A stretch of 26,158 nt of DNA from Gracilariopsis chorda (GCA_003194525.1 NBIV01000778.1:1-26158), one strand, 5' to 3'; positions 1 through 7,268 are shown, counted from the first letter of the stretch. Program-made: numbers and translations. The notes: generated from the sequence alone by a model not told the origin.

Positions 1-37
1 AGAGAGACTGGGATGGACGGGAGAGACTAGGATGGAC
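1..37. repeat. 19-bp minisatellite, partial (U0)
   Basis: The last two repeats of the block that ends each unit's - strand ORF region; the left part is cut off by the window edge. Confidence 0.85.
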
Positions 38-462
38 ACATGCCTGTCTTTAAGTAGTAGATGTTACTTGTTTGAAAGTTTAAAACCTTTCAGGTACCTT
101 TTGGTAAACTACTTGTACATGTGAGTGCACCAAAAACTACTTAAAAATAGTTCTGTGCTCTGAAACACAACCACATCACAGCTGCTTGCCTCTTATTGCT
201 GTTGATCGAGCGTTCGGATCAAATGGGGTCATACAGCGAACGTCGACGACGCTCGATGAATGACCTTTATTGATGCACGAATGTTCAAAATGCACGCAGT
301 GTGACACTGCGGCTCCCACAGTGGTTCAAAATATTGAAAATTCGAGGAAATGATTGTTGACATCATTCGAAGTTAATGTGTGCCGAAGCCAACGAATGTG
401 CGCAGGTGCGCGCTGCCGAGTCGGCAGTGCCGAGACCACAATGCGTGCTGTTTGTGAGTCGC
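38..462. other. Palindromic divergent spacer (U0)
   Basis: Non-coding spacer, same as at 5126-5546 but with several small indels: an A-run expanded near 134, one T lost near 192, and the second palindrome (about 350-367) disrupted. No gene seen. Confidence 0.7.
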
Positions 463-531
463 TAAGGGTTTTAAGGGGTTTTTTAGGGGTTTTAGGGGAT
501 TTTAGGGGTTTTAGGGGATTTTAGGGGTTTT
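463..531 (+). repeat. Telomere-like T/AGGGG tract (U1)
   Basis: About 69 bp of degenerate T(4-6)AGGGG repeats opening with TAAGGGTTTTAAGGGG. It includes two GGGGATTTT variants and directly abuts the first RT codon. GGGG runs every 9-11 nt could form a G-quadruplex on the + strand. Confidence 0.85.
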
Positions 532-930
532 TACGACCTGCACATGACACAGGCAGTTGGTGATCTACCACTCTTCTTCAAGCACATCAATGGCCAACTC
601 GCCGGTCTGGCAGGCACATATGTCGACGACTCCATGCTAAGCGGCAGCGACGAATTCATGAAGAGTACAGATGTAACCTCACAACGCTTTGAGGCCAAGC
701 CCAAGGCCCTCGATAACTTCGTTTTCGCCGGCCTCGAGATTTCCACTACAGACCGTGGTCTTTGCCTCCATCAGCGCAAGCAAATCGGCAAGCTTACCAT
801 GCTACCTCCAGATGCGCCGTTCTCTGAATTCAAATCTCGACTCATGTCTCTCGGATGGATCACTCACACCAGACCAGACATTTCTTGCCGCGTTGCTCAA
901 CTTGCCCAAACATCGAGCTCTTTGACATAG
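532..930 (+). pseudogene. Ty1/copia-type reverse transcriptase fragment (U1)
   Basis: This is the C-terminal part of a copia-type RT domain (RVT_2-like family), which would copy retrotransposon RNA into DNA. Counting from the Met at 544, the catalytic YVDD box is at residues 26-29, followed by GS, FAGLEIS at 61-67, LHQRKQIGKL at 75-84 and TRPDIS at 109-114, all in the order usual for the family. The palm region with the first catalytic Asp, plus integrase and gag, are absent. Homology begins immediately at the G-rich tract (YDLH codons 532-543) with no start of its own, so the Met at 544 is probably internal. The frame ends at a stop at 930, but copia-like sequence seems to resume in another frame from about 921, which points to an old one-base loss. 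Residue 23 is Ala here (LAG type). Certain as an RT relic, not a working enzyme. Confidence 0.9.
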
Positions 931-1251
931 TCAGCCTTCCTAACAAGGTCCTTGCCATCGTCATCCGTCTTCCGTATGGTTATGATTCAACCTCTGAAGA
1001 ATCTTCCCACGACGCCGACAGGAACCGGGACTTCATTTTCGGGGGAGCCAAAAATGTGAAAGTCGTATGCAAAAGTGTACCACAGTTCAAGCGTGAGTGT
1101 CAAATGGGCGCCTGTCAACTCTGTTTATTCATTGTCATCTAACGTGTAAACATCAACTACAGATGACATGTCTAATCTCCAAGGTTCAACATTTCTTATG
1201 GCGAAAGCAACCAACCTTCATCTCGCAAAAGACACAGGTAGTATGCGATGA
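921..1251 (+). other. Frame-shifted RT tail with candidate intron (U1)
   Basis: From 921 the frame one base behind the RT reads FDIVSLPNKVLAIVIRLPYG, plausibly the continuation of the copia RT C-terminus where a leucine/lysine-rich helix follows TRPDIS. The open frame runs to 1092, then meets a candidate intron at 1093-1162. Removing it keeps the frame open to a TGA at 1249-1251. Whether it is transcribed is unknown. Beyond the intron I do not recognise the protein. Confidence 0.45.
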
Positions 1252-1291
1252 AGAGGAGGCCATAGATTTGGAATTTGCACCACGGTAAGGT

Positions 1292-1654
1292 TTACGGATC
1301 GCACAAACAGCCTTGTCGCATGCTCGATAACGAACGATTCATTATGGCATGAAGACGTTCTTCCAAATCGTTTAGTCTGACCTCAATAAACGCGAGGATG
1401 GATGTTGAAAAGTTCTCGATACCATCGGCAATCTTGTTCTCCATTTCCTTCTTATTAGTTTCCATTTCGCTGATGACCAATGATCGCACATGCCTCTCGG
1501 TTATAGGTTTGCGAGATATTTGAGCTTCCTCACGGAGTTTCTCTTTTGTCGCTGGAGAGGCGCACGAAAGATAGTCAATGATGTCTTGATCTGAATGAAG
1601 TTGGACAATGGAATTCTCATTTTGCGTGGCGTTAGCGTTGTTTCTGCGAGTCAT
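1292..1654 (-). CDS. Unrecognised 120-aa coiled-coil-like protein (U1)
   Basis: I do not recognise this protein. The N-terminus is polar and Asn-rich (MTRRNNANATQNENS), followed by HSDQDIIDYLS and a charged stretch KEKLREEAQISRK. The C-terminal half is rich in E, K, L, I and M with heptad-like spacing (EMENKIADGIENF, then EVRLNDLEERLHAIM), which suggests a coiled coil. No signal peptide or membrane segment is evident. I chose the Met at 1654 because the in-frame extension up to 1762 is translated from the 19-bp minisatellite and is a low-complexity Ser/Pro/Leu peptide. The ORF converges on the RT tail. It could be a decayed gag-like or host-derived piece, or chance; its identity in ten copies may reflect homogenisation rather than selection. 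Confidence 0.4.
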   Translation of the reverse strand: MTRRNNANATQNENSIVQLHSDQDIIDYLSCASPATKEKLREEAQISRKPITERHVRSLVISEMETNKKEMENKIADGIENFSTSILAFIEVRLNDLEERLHAIMNRSLSSMRQGCLCDP

Positions 1655-1688
1655 TGTTCGAAAAATGGTAATGATGTAAGAAAATGAA

Positions 1689-1760
1689 GAGACTAGGATG
1701 GACGGAAGAGACAAGGATGGACGAGAGAGACTGGGATGGACGGGAGAGACTAGGATGGAC
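1689..1760. repeat. 19-bp minisatellite, 3.8 copies (U1)
   Basis: Tandem copies of a 19-bp unit, GAGACTAGGATGGACGGAA with substitutions (CAAGG, CTGGG). It lies just upstream of the - strand ORF start. Confidence 0.9.
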
Positions 1761-2181
1761 ACATGCCTGTCTTTAAGTAGTAGATGTTACTTGTTTGAAA
1801 GTTTAAAACCTTTCAGGTACCTTTGGTAAACTACTTGTACATGTGAGTGCACCAAACTACTTAAAAATAGTTCTGTGCTCTGAAAACACAACCACATCAC
1901 AGCTGCTTGCCTCTTTATTGCTGTTGATCGAGCGTTCGGATCAAATGGGGTCATACAGCGAACGTCGACGACGCTCGATGAATGACCTTTATTGATGCAC
2001 GAATGTTCAAAATGCACGCAGTGTGACACTGCGGCTCCCACAGTGGTTCAAAATATTGAAAATTCGAGGAAAATGATGTGACATCATTCGAAGTTAATGT
2101 GTGCCGAAGCCAACGATGTGCGAGGTGCGCGCTGCCGAGTCGGCAGTGCCGAGACCACAATGCGTGCTGTTTGTGAGTCGC
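1761..2181. other. Palindromic divergent spacer (U1)
   Basis: Same content as 5126-5546; differs by a lost T near 1823 and an extra A near 1885. The three palindromes are intact. No gene seen. Confidence 0.75.
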
Positions 2182-2249
2182 TAAGGGTTTTAAGGGTTTT
2201 TAGGGGTTTTTAGGGGTTTTTAGGGGTTTTAGGGGTTTTTGGGGGTTTT
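2182..2249 (+). repeat. Telomere-like T/AGGGG tract (U2)
   Basis: 68 bp; starts TAAGGGTTTTAAGGG and ends with a GGGGG run just before the RT codons, without the GGGGA or GGGGC variant. Confidence 0.85.
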
Positions 2250-2647
2250 TACGACCTGCACATGACACAGGCAGTTGGTGATCTACCACTCTTCTTCAAG
2301 CACATCAATGGCCAACTCGCCGGTCTGGAGGCACATATGTCGACGACTCCATGCTAAGCGGCAGCGACGAATTCATGAAGAGTACAGATGTAACCTCACA
2401 ACGCTTTGAGGCCAAGCCCAAGGCCCTCGATAACTTCGTTTTCGCCGGCCTCGAGATTTCCACTACAGACCGTGGTCTTTGCCTCCATCAGCGCAAGCAA
2501 ATCGGCAAGCTTACCATGCTACCTCCAGATGCGCCGTTCTCTGAATTCAAATCTCGACTCATGTCTCTCGGATGGATCACTCACACCAGACCAGACATTT
2601 CTTGCCGCGTTGCTCAACTTGCCCAAACATCGAGCTCTTTGACATAG
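2250..2647 (+). pseudogene. Copia-type RT fragment with extra frameshift (U2)
   Basis: Same fragment as at 532-930, but one base is missing around 2327-2331 (Gly-Leu-Ala/Glu-Gly region), so the YVDD-containing frame is broken upstream and only the part from about 2351 is open. The break is private to this unit. Confidence 0.88.
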
Positions 2648-2887
2648 TCAGCCTTCCTAACAAGGTCCTTGCCATCGTCATCCGTCTTCCGTATGGTTAT
2701 GATTCAACCTCTGAAGAATCTTCCCACGACGCCGACAGGAACCGGGACTTCATTTTCGGGGGAGCCAAAAATGTGAAAGTCGTATGCAAAAGTGTACCAC
2801 AGTTCAAGCGTGAGTGTCAAATGGGCGCCTGTCAACTCTGTTTATTCATTGTCATCTAACGTGTAAACATCAACTACAGATGACATG

Positions 2888-2961
2888 TGTGTCCCCTCTT
2901 TACGGGAAATAAAGCAAAAGAAAGGGAGCGGGAGGCGTAAGGGCAAGGGTAGGGATTAAAG
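2888..2961. other. 74-bp replacement segment unique to U2
   Basis: Between the shared sequences ATGACATG (ending 2887) and GTCGCATGCTCG (starting 2962), U2 carries 74 bp unlike any other unit, in place of the 144 bp found at 1171-1314 in U1. It is purine-rich on the + strand (AAAGAAAGGGAGCGGGAGG) and contains AATAAA. It removes the exon after the candidate intron and gives the - strand ORF a different C-terminus. Origin not recognised. Confidence 0.9.
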
Positions 2962-3299
2962 GTCGCATGCTCGATAACGAACGATTCATTATGGCATGAA
3001 GACGTTCTTCCAAATCGTTTAGTCTGACCTCAATAAACGCGAGGATGGATGTTGAAAAGTTCTCGATACCATCGGCAATCTTGTTCTCCATTTCCTTCTT
3101 ATTAGTTTCCATTTCGCTGATGACCAATGATCGCACATGCCTCTCGGTTATAGGTTTGCGAGATTTGAGCTTCCTCACGGAGTTTCTCTTTTGTCGCTGG
3201 AGAGGCGCACGAAAGATAGTCAATGATGTCTTGATCTGAATGAAGTTGGACAATGGAATTCTCATTTTGCGTGGCGTTAGCGTTGTTTCTGCGAGTCAT
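2900..3299 (-). pseudogene. Coiled-coil-like ORF, altered and frameshifted (U2)
   Basis: Counterpart of 1292-1654. Two bases are missing at about 3163 (GAGATTTGAG instead of GAGATATTTGAG), which shifts the frame after EEAQIS. After SSMR the C-terminus is replaced by a Pro/Leu-rich end (PLIPTLALTPPAP) encoded by the unit-specific 74-bp segment. Confidence 0.6.
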
Positions 3300-3333
3300 T
3301 GTTCGAAAAATGGTAATGATGTAAGAAAATGAA

Positions 3334-3404
3334 GAGACTAGGATGGACGGAAGAGACAAGGATGGACGAGAGAGACTGGATGGACGGGAGAGACTAGGAT
3401 GGAC
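3334..3404. repeat. 19-bp minisatellite, 3.8 copies (U2)
   Basis: As at 1689-1760, with one G lost near 3388. Confidence 0.88.
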
Positions 3405-3824
3405 ATGCCTGTCTTTAAGTAGTAGATGTTACTTGTTTGAAAGTTTAAAACCTTTCAGTACCTTTTGGTAAACTACTTGTACATGTGAGTGCACCAAACT
3501 ACTTAAAAATAGTTCTGTGCTCTGAAACACAACCACATCACAGCTGCTTGCCTCTTTATTGCTGTTGATCGAGCGTTCGGATCAAATGGGGTCATACAGC
3601 GAACGTCGACGACGCTCGATGAATGACCTTTATTGATGCACGAATGTTCAAAATGCACGCAGTGTGACACTGCGGCTCCCACAGTGGTTCAAAATATTGA
3701 AAATTCGAGGAAAATGATGTGAATCATTTCGAAGTTAATGTGTGCCGAAGCCAAACGATGTGCGAGGTGCGCGGCTGCCGAGTCGGCAGTGCCGAGACCA
3801 CAATGCGTGCTGTTTGTGAGTCGC
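3405..3824. other. Palindromic divergent spacer (U2)
   Basis: As 5126-5546, but with several small changes: CACA lost after the minisatellite, a G lost near 3458, the second palindrome disrupted at about 3714-3730, extra A near 3754 and extra G near 3773. No gene seen. Confidence 0.7.
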
Positions 3825-3896
3825 TAAGGGTTTTAAGGGGTTTTTAGGGGTTTTTAGGGGTTTTTAGGGGATTTTTTAGGGGTTTTGGGGGTTTTT
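3825..3896 (+). repeat. Telomere-like T/AGGGG tract (U3)
   Basis: 72 bp with one GGGGATTTTTTAGGGG variant and a terminal GGGGG run. Confidence 0.85.
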
Positions 3897-4295
3897 TACG
3901 ACCTGCACATGACACAGGCAGTTGGTGATCTACCACTCTTCTTCAAGCACATCAATGGCCAACTCGCCGGTCTGGAAGGCACATATGTCGACGACTCCAT
4001 GCTAAGCGGCAGCGACGAATTCATGAAGAGTACAGATGTAACCTCACAACGCTTTGAGGCCAAGCCCAAGGCCCTCGATAACTTCGTTTTCGCCGGCCTC
4101 GAGATTTCCACTACAGACCGTGGTCTTTGCCTCCATCAGCGCAAGCAAATCGGCAAGCTTACCATGCTACCTCCAGATGCGCCGTTCTCTGAATTCAAAT
4201 CTCGACTCATGTCTCTCGGATGGATCACTCACACCAGACCAGACATTTCTTGCCGCGTTGCTCAACTTGCCCAAACATCGAGCTCTTTGACATAG
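3897..4295 (+). pseudogene. Copia-type RT fragment (U3)
   Basis: Intact over the fragment. In this unit the frame extends a few codons into the G-rich tract (an ATG at 3885 precedes FYDLH), a chance start. Residue 23 is Glu (LEG type). In the downstream shifted frame a private G-to-T change at about 4344 turns YGYD into YVYD. Confidence 0.9.
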
Positions 4296-4656
4296 TCAGC
4301 CTTCCTAACAAGGTCCTTGCCATCGTCATCCGTCTTCCGTATGTTTATGATTCAACCTCTGAAGAATCTTCCCACGACGCCGACAGGAACCGGGACTTCA
4401 TTTTCGGGGGAGCCAAAAATGTGAAAGTCGTATGCAAAAGTGTACCACAGTTCAAGCGTGAGTGTCAAATGGGCGCCTGTCAACTCTGTTTATTCATTGT
4501 CATCTAACGTGTAAACATCAACTACAGATGACATGTCTAATCTCCAAGGTTCAACATTTCTTATGGCGAAAGCAACCAACCTTCATCTCGCAAAAGACAC
4601 AGGTAGTATGCGATGAAGAGGAGGCCATAGATTTGGAATTTGCACCACGGTAAGGT

Positions 4657-5019
4657 TTACGGATCGCACAAACAGCCTTGTCGCATGCTCGATAACGAAC
4701 GATTCATTATGGCATGAAGACGTTCTTCCAAATCGTTTAGTCTGACCTCAATAAACGCGAGGATGGATGTTGAAAAGTTCTCGATACCATCGGCAATCTT
4801 GTTCTCCATTTCCTTCTTATTAGTTTCCATTTCGCTGATGACCAATGATCGCACATGCCTCTCGGTTATAGGTTTGCGAGATATTTGAGCTTCCTCACGG
4901 AGTTTCTCTTTTGTCGCTGGAGAGGCGCACGAAAGATAGTCAATGATGTCTTGATCTGAATGAAGTTGGACAATGGAATTCTCATTTTGCGTGGCGTTAG
5001 CGTTGTTTCTGCGAGTCAT
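4657..5019 (-). CDS. Unrecognised 120-aa coiled-coil-like protein (U3)
   Basis: Identical in predicted protein to the U1 copy at 1292-1654, including the QGCLCDP C-terminus. Confidence 0.4.
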   Translation of the reverse strand: MTRRNNANATQNENSIVQLHSDQDIIDYLSCASPATKEKLREEAQISRKPITERHVRSLVISEMETNKKEMENKIADGIENFSTSILAFIEVRLNDLEERLHAIMNRSLSSMRQGCLCDP

Positions 5020-5053
5020 TGTTCGAAAAATGGTAATGATGTAAGAAAATGAA

Positions 5054-5125
5054 GAGACTAGGATGGACGGAAGAGACAAGGATGGACGAGAGAGACTGGG
5101 ATGGACGGGAGAGACTAGGATGGAC
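5054..5125. repeat. 19-bp minisatellite, 3.8 copies (U3)
   Basis: Same four-repeat block as at 1689-1760. Confidence 0.9.
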
Positions 5126-5381
5126 ACATGCCTGTCTTTAAGTAGTAGATGTTACTTGTTTGAAAGTTTAAAACCTTTCAGGTACCTTTTGGTAAACTAC
5201 TTGTACATGTGAGTGCACCAAACTACTTAAAAATAGTTCTGTGCTCTGAAACACAACCACATCACAGCTGCTTGCCTCTTTATTGCTGTTGATCGAGCGT
5301 TCGGATCAAATGGGGTCATACAGCGAACGTCGACGACGCTCGATGAATGACCTTTATTGATGCACGAATGTTCAAAATGCA

Positions 5382-5398
5382 CGCAGTGTGACACTGCG
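5382..5398. promoter_or_regulatory. Odd palindrome 1, core TGTGACA
   Basis: CGCAGTGT-G-ACACTGCG: perfect 8-bp arms around one central G. The core TGTGACA is shared with palindrome 2. It could bind a dimeric protein. It repeats in every unit about 256 bp after the minisatellite. Confidence 0.6.
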
Positions 5399-5436
5399 GC
5401 TCCCACAGTGGTTCAAAATATTGAAAATTCGAGGAA

Positions 5437-5453
5437 AATGATGTGACATCATT
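5437..5453. promoter_or_regulatory. Odd palindrome 2, core TGTGACA
   Basis: AATGATGT-G-ACATCATT: perfect 8-bp arms around a central G, 55 bp centre-to-centre from palindrome 1. It is disrupted only in U0 and U2. Confidence 0.6.
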
Positions 5454-5496
5454 CGAAGTTAATGTGTGCCGAAGCCAACGATGTGCGAGGTGCGCG

Positions 5497-5511
5497 CTGC
5501 CGAGTCGGCAG
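5497..5511. promoter_or_regulatory. Odd palindrome 3, core CGAGTCG
   Basis: CTGCCGA-G-TCGGCAG: perfect 7-bp arms around a central G, 59 bp from palindrome 2 and about 40 bp before the G-rich tract. Confidence 0.6.
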
Positions 5512-5546
5512 TGCCGAGACCACAATGCGTGCTGTTTGTGAGTCGC

Positions 5547-5618
5547 TAAGGGTTTTAAGGCGTTTTTAGGGGTTTTTTAGGGGTTTTTAGGGGGTTTTTA
5601 GGGGCTTTTGGGGGTTTT
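5547..5618 (+). repeat. Telomere-like T/AGGGG tract (U4)
   Basis: 72 bp; carries the AAGGCG variant at its start and GGGGCTTTTGGGGG near its end. Confidence 0.85.
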
Positions 5619-6017
5619 TACGACCTGCACATGACACAGGCAGTTGGTGATCTACCACTCTTCTTCAAGCACATCAATGGCCAACTCGCCGGTCTGGAAG
5701 GCACATATGTCGACGACTCCATGCTAAGCGGCAGCGACGAATTCATGAAGAGTACAGATGTAACCTCACAACGCTTTGAGGCCAAGCCCAAGGCCCTCGA
5801 TAACTTCGTTTTCGCCGGCCTCGAGATTTCCACTACAGACCGTGGTCTTTGCCTCCATCAGCGCAAGCAAATCGGCAAGCTTACCATGCTACCTCCAGAT
5901 GCGCCGTTCTCTGAATTCAAATCTCGACTCATGTCTCTCGGATGGATCACTCACACCAGACCAGACATTTCTTGCCGCGTTGCTCAACTTGCCCAAACAT
6001 CGAGCTCTTTGACATAG
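5619..6017 (+). pseudogene. Copia-type RT fragment (U4)
   Basis: Open over the fragment with the YVDD box; residue 23 Glu (LEG type). Truncation point and 3' frameshift are the same as in all other units. Confidence 0.9.
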
Positions 6018-6338
6018 TCAGCCTTCCTAACAAGGTCCTTGCCATCGTCATCCGTCTTCCGTATGGTTATGATTCAACCTCTGAAGAATCTTCCCACGAC
6101 GCCGACAGGAACCGGGACTTCATTTTCGGGGGAGCCAAAAATGTGAAAGTCGTATGCAAAAGTGTACCACAGTTCAAGCGTGAGTGTCAAATGGGCGCCT
6201 GTCAACTCTGTTTATTCATTGTCATCTAACGTGTAAACATCAACTACAGATGACATGTCTAATCTCCAAGGTTCAACATTTCTTATGGCGAAAGCAACCA
6301 ACCTTCATCTCGCAAAAGACACAGGTAGTATGCGATGA
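6008..6338 (+). other. Frame-shifted RT tail, reference copy (U4)
   Basis: Open frame 6008-6179, candidate intron 6180-6249, then an open continuation to a TGA at 6336-6338 that reads DMSNLQGSTFLMAKATNLHL after splicing. Equivalent tails start 377 bases after the RT Met in other units, except U2 (exon replaced) and U14 (7-bp loss). Confidence 0.4.
6180..6249 (+). other. Candidate 70-bp spliceosomal intron (reference copy)
   Basis: Donor GTGAGT, a CTAAC branch-point-like motif 23 bases before the 3' end, and acceptor CTACAG. Splicing joins two open stretches in one frame (phase 1). The same interval recurs unchanged in the other units, e.g. 1093-1162. Alternatively it is chance agreement in decayed DNA; no transcript is available. 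Confidence 0.45.
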
Positions 6339-6378
6339 AGAGGAGGCCATAGATTTGGAATTTGCACCACGGTAAGGT

Positions 6379-6741
6379 TTACGGATCGCACAAACAGCCT
6401 TGTCGCATGCTCGATAACGAACGATTCATTATGGCATGAAGACGTTCTTCCAAATCGTTTAGTCTGACCTCAATAAACGCGAGGATGGATGTTGAAAAGT
6501 TCTCGATACCATCGGCAATCTTGTTCTCCATTTCCTTCTTATTAGTTTCCATTTCGCTGATGACCAATGATCGCACATGCCTCTCGGTTATAGGTTTGCG
6601 AGATATTTGAGCTTCCTCACGGAGTTTCTCTTTTGTCGCTGGAGAGGCGCACGAAAGATAGTCAATGATGTCTTGATCTGAATGAAGTTGGACAATGGAA
6701 TTCTCATTTTGCGTGGCGTTAGCGTTGTTTCTGCGAGTCAT
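6379..6741 (-). CDS. Unrecognised 120-aa coiled-coil-like protein (U4)
   Basis: Predicted protein identical to 1292-1654. Its stop lies 4 bases from a TAA ending a + strand frame (VVCDEEEAIDLEFAPR), so the two strands' frames converge tail to tail. Confidence 0.4.
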   Translation of the reverse strand: MTRRNNANATQNENSIVQLHSDQDIIDYLSCASPATKEKLREEAQISRKPITERHVRSLVISEMETNKKEMENKIADGIENFSTSILAFIEVRLNDLEERLHAIMNRSLSSMRQGCLCDP

Positions 6742-6775
6742 TGTTCGAAAAATGGTAATGATGTAAGAAAATGAA

Positions 6776-6847
6776 GAGACTAGGATGGACGGAAGAGACA
6801 AGGATGGACGAGAGAGACTGGGATGGACGGGAGAGACTAGGATGGAC
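6776..6847. repeat. 19-bp minisatellite, 3.8 copies (U4)
   Basis: Same block as at 1689-1760. Confidence 0.9.
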
Positions 6848-7268
6848 ACATGCCTGTCTTTAAGTAGTAGATGTTACTTGTTTGAAAGTTTAAAACCTTT
6901 CAGGTACCTTTTGGTAAACTACTTGTACATGTGAGTGCACCAAACTACTTAAAAATAGTTCTGTGCTCTGAAACACAACCACATCACAGCTGCTTGCCTC
7001 TTTATTGCTGTTGATCGAGCGTTCGGATCAAATGGGGTCATACAGCGAACGTCGACGACGCTCGATGAATGACCTTTATTGATGCACGAATGTTCAAAAT
7101 GCACGCAGTGTGACACTGCGGCTCCCACAGTGGTTCAAAATATTGAAAATTCGAGGAAAATGATGTGACATCATTCGAAGTTAATGTGTGCCGAAGCCAA
7201 CGATGTGCGAGGTGCGCGCTGCCGAGTCGGCAGTGCCGAGACCACAATGCGTGCTGTTTGTGAGTCGC
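6848..7268. other. Palindromic divergent spacer (U4)
   Basis: Same content as 5126-5546, all three palindromes intact. No gene seen. Confidence 0.75.

Larger units (their letters stand above)
5126..5546. promoter_or_regulatory. Palindromic divergent spacer, reference copy (U3)
   Basis: This 421-bp stretch has no convincing ORF and separates the 5' end of the leftward ORF from the rightward RT fragment, so it is where a bidirectional promoter or replication element would sit. Seen directly: a 9-bp inverted repeat TTTAAGTAG (5137-5145) / CTACTTAAA (5223-5231); direct repeats AAACTACTT at 5194-5202 and 5220-5228; a hairpin TTGATC/GATCAA (5289-5294, 5304-5309) that competes with ATCGAGCG/CGCTCGAT (5292-5299, 5337-5344); and three odd palindromes with a central G at 5382-5398, 5437-5453 and 5497-5511. 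A regulatory role is inference. The same layout is found in every unit. Confidence 0.5.

Noticed and set aside
26..462. Spliced-leader RNA or snRNA gene in the spacer
   Set aside because: No known leader sequence or clear Sm-site-plus-stem arrangement was found by eye.
463..531. True chromosome end at the G-rich tract
   Set aside because: The tract is only about 70 bp, degenerate, and internal in every unit with sequence continuing on both sides.
532..930. Functional reverse transcriptase, e.g. a domesticated RT defence system
   Set aside because: The N-terminal half of the domain with the first catalytic Asp is absent and the frame is broken, so activity is not credible.
463..2181. Complete LTR retrotransposon with LTRs and primer-binding site
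   Set aside because: No TG...CA-bounded direct repeats flank the RT apart from the array period itself, and gag, protease, integrase and RNase H motifs are missing.
3045..3239. Rightward hydrophobic 64-codon frame within U2
   Set aside because: It is the complement of the leftward coiled-coil ORF; its apparent membrane-like character follows from reverse-complemented Glu/Lys codons.
5291..5344. tRNA or tRNA-like gene, suggested by GTTCGGATC resembling a T-arm
   Set aside because: No acceptor stem, D-arm or anticodon arm can be placed around it.
5316..5525. Leftward 69-codon frame across the spacer (MWSRHCRLG...), present in most units
   Set aside because: It reads straight through all three palindromes, has no recognisable domain, and its composition looks like translated non-coding DNA.
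5618..5833. Leftward 71-codon frame opposite the RT fragment
   Set aside because: It is the antisense shadow of the YVDD-containing copia sequence, which explains its openness.
5776..6012. Rightward 78-codon frame overlapping the RT fragment
   Set aside because: It is an alternative frame of the same DNA; the RT frame has clear family motifs and this one has none.
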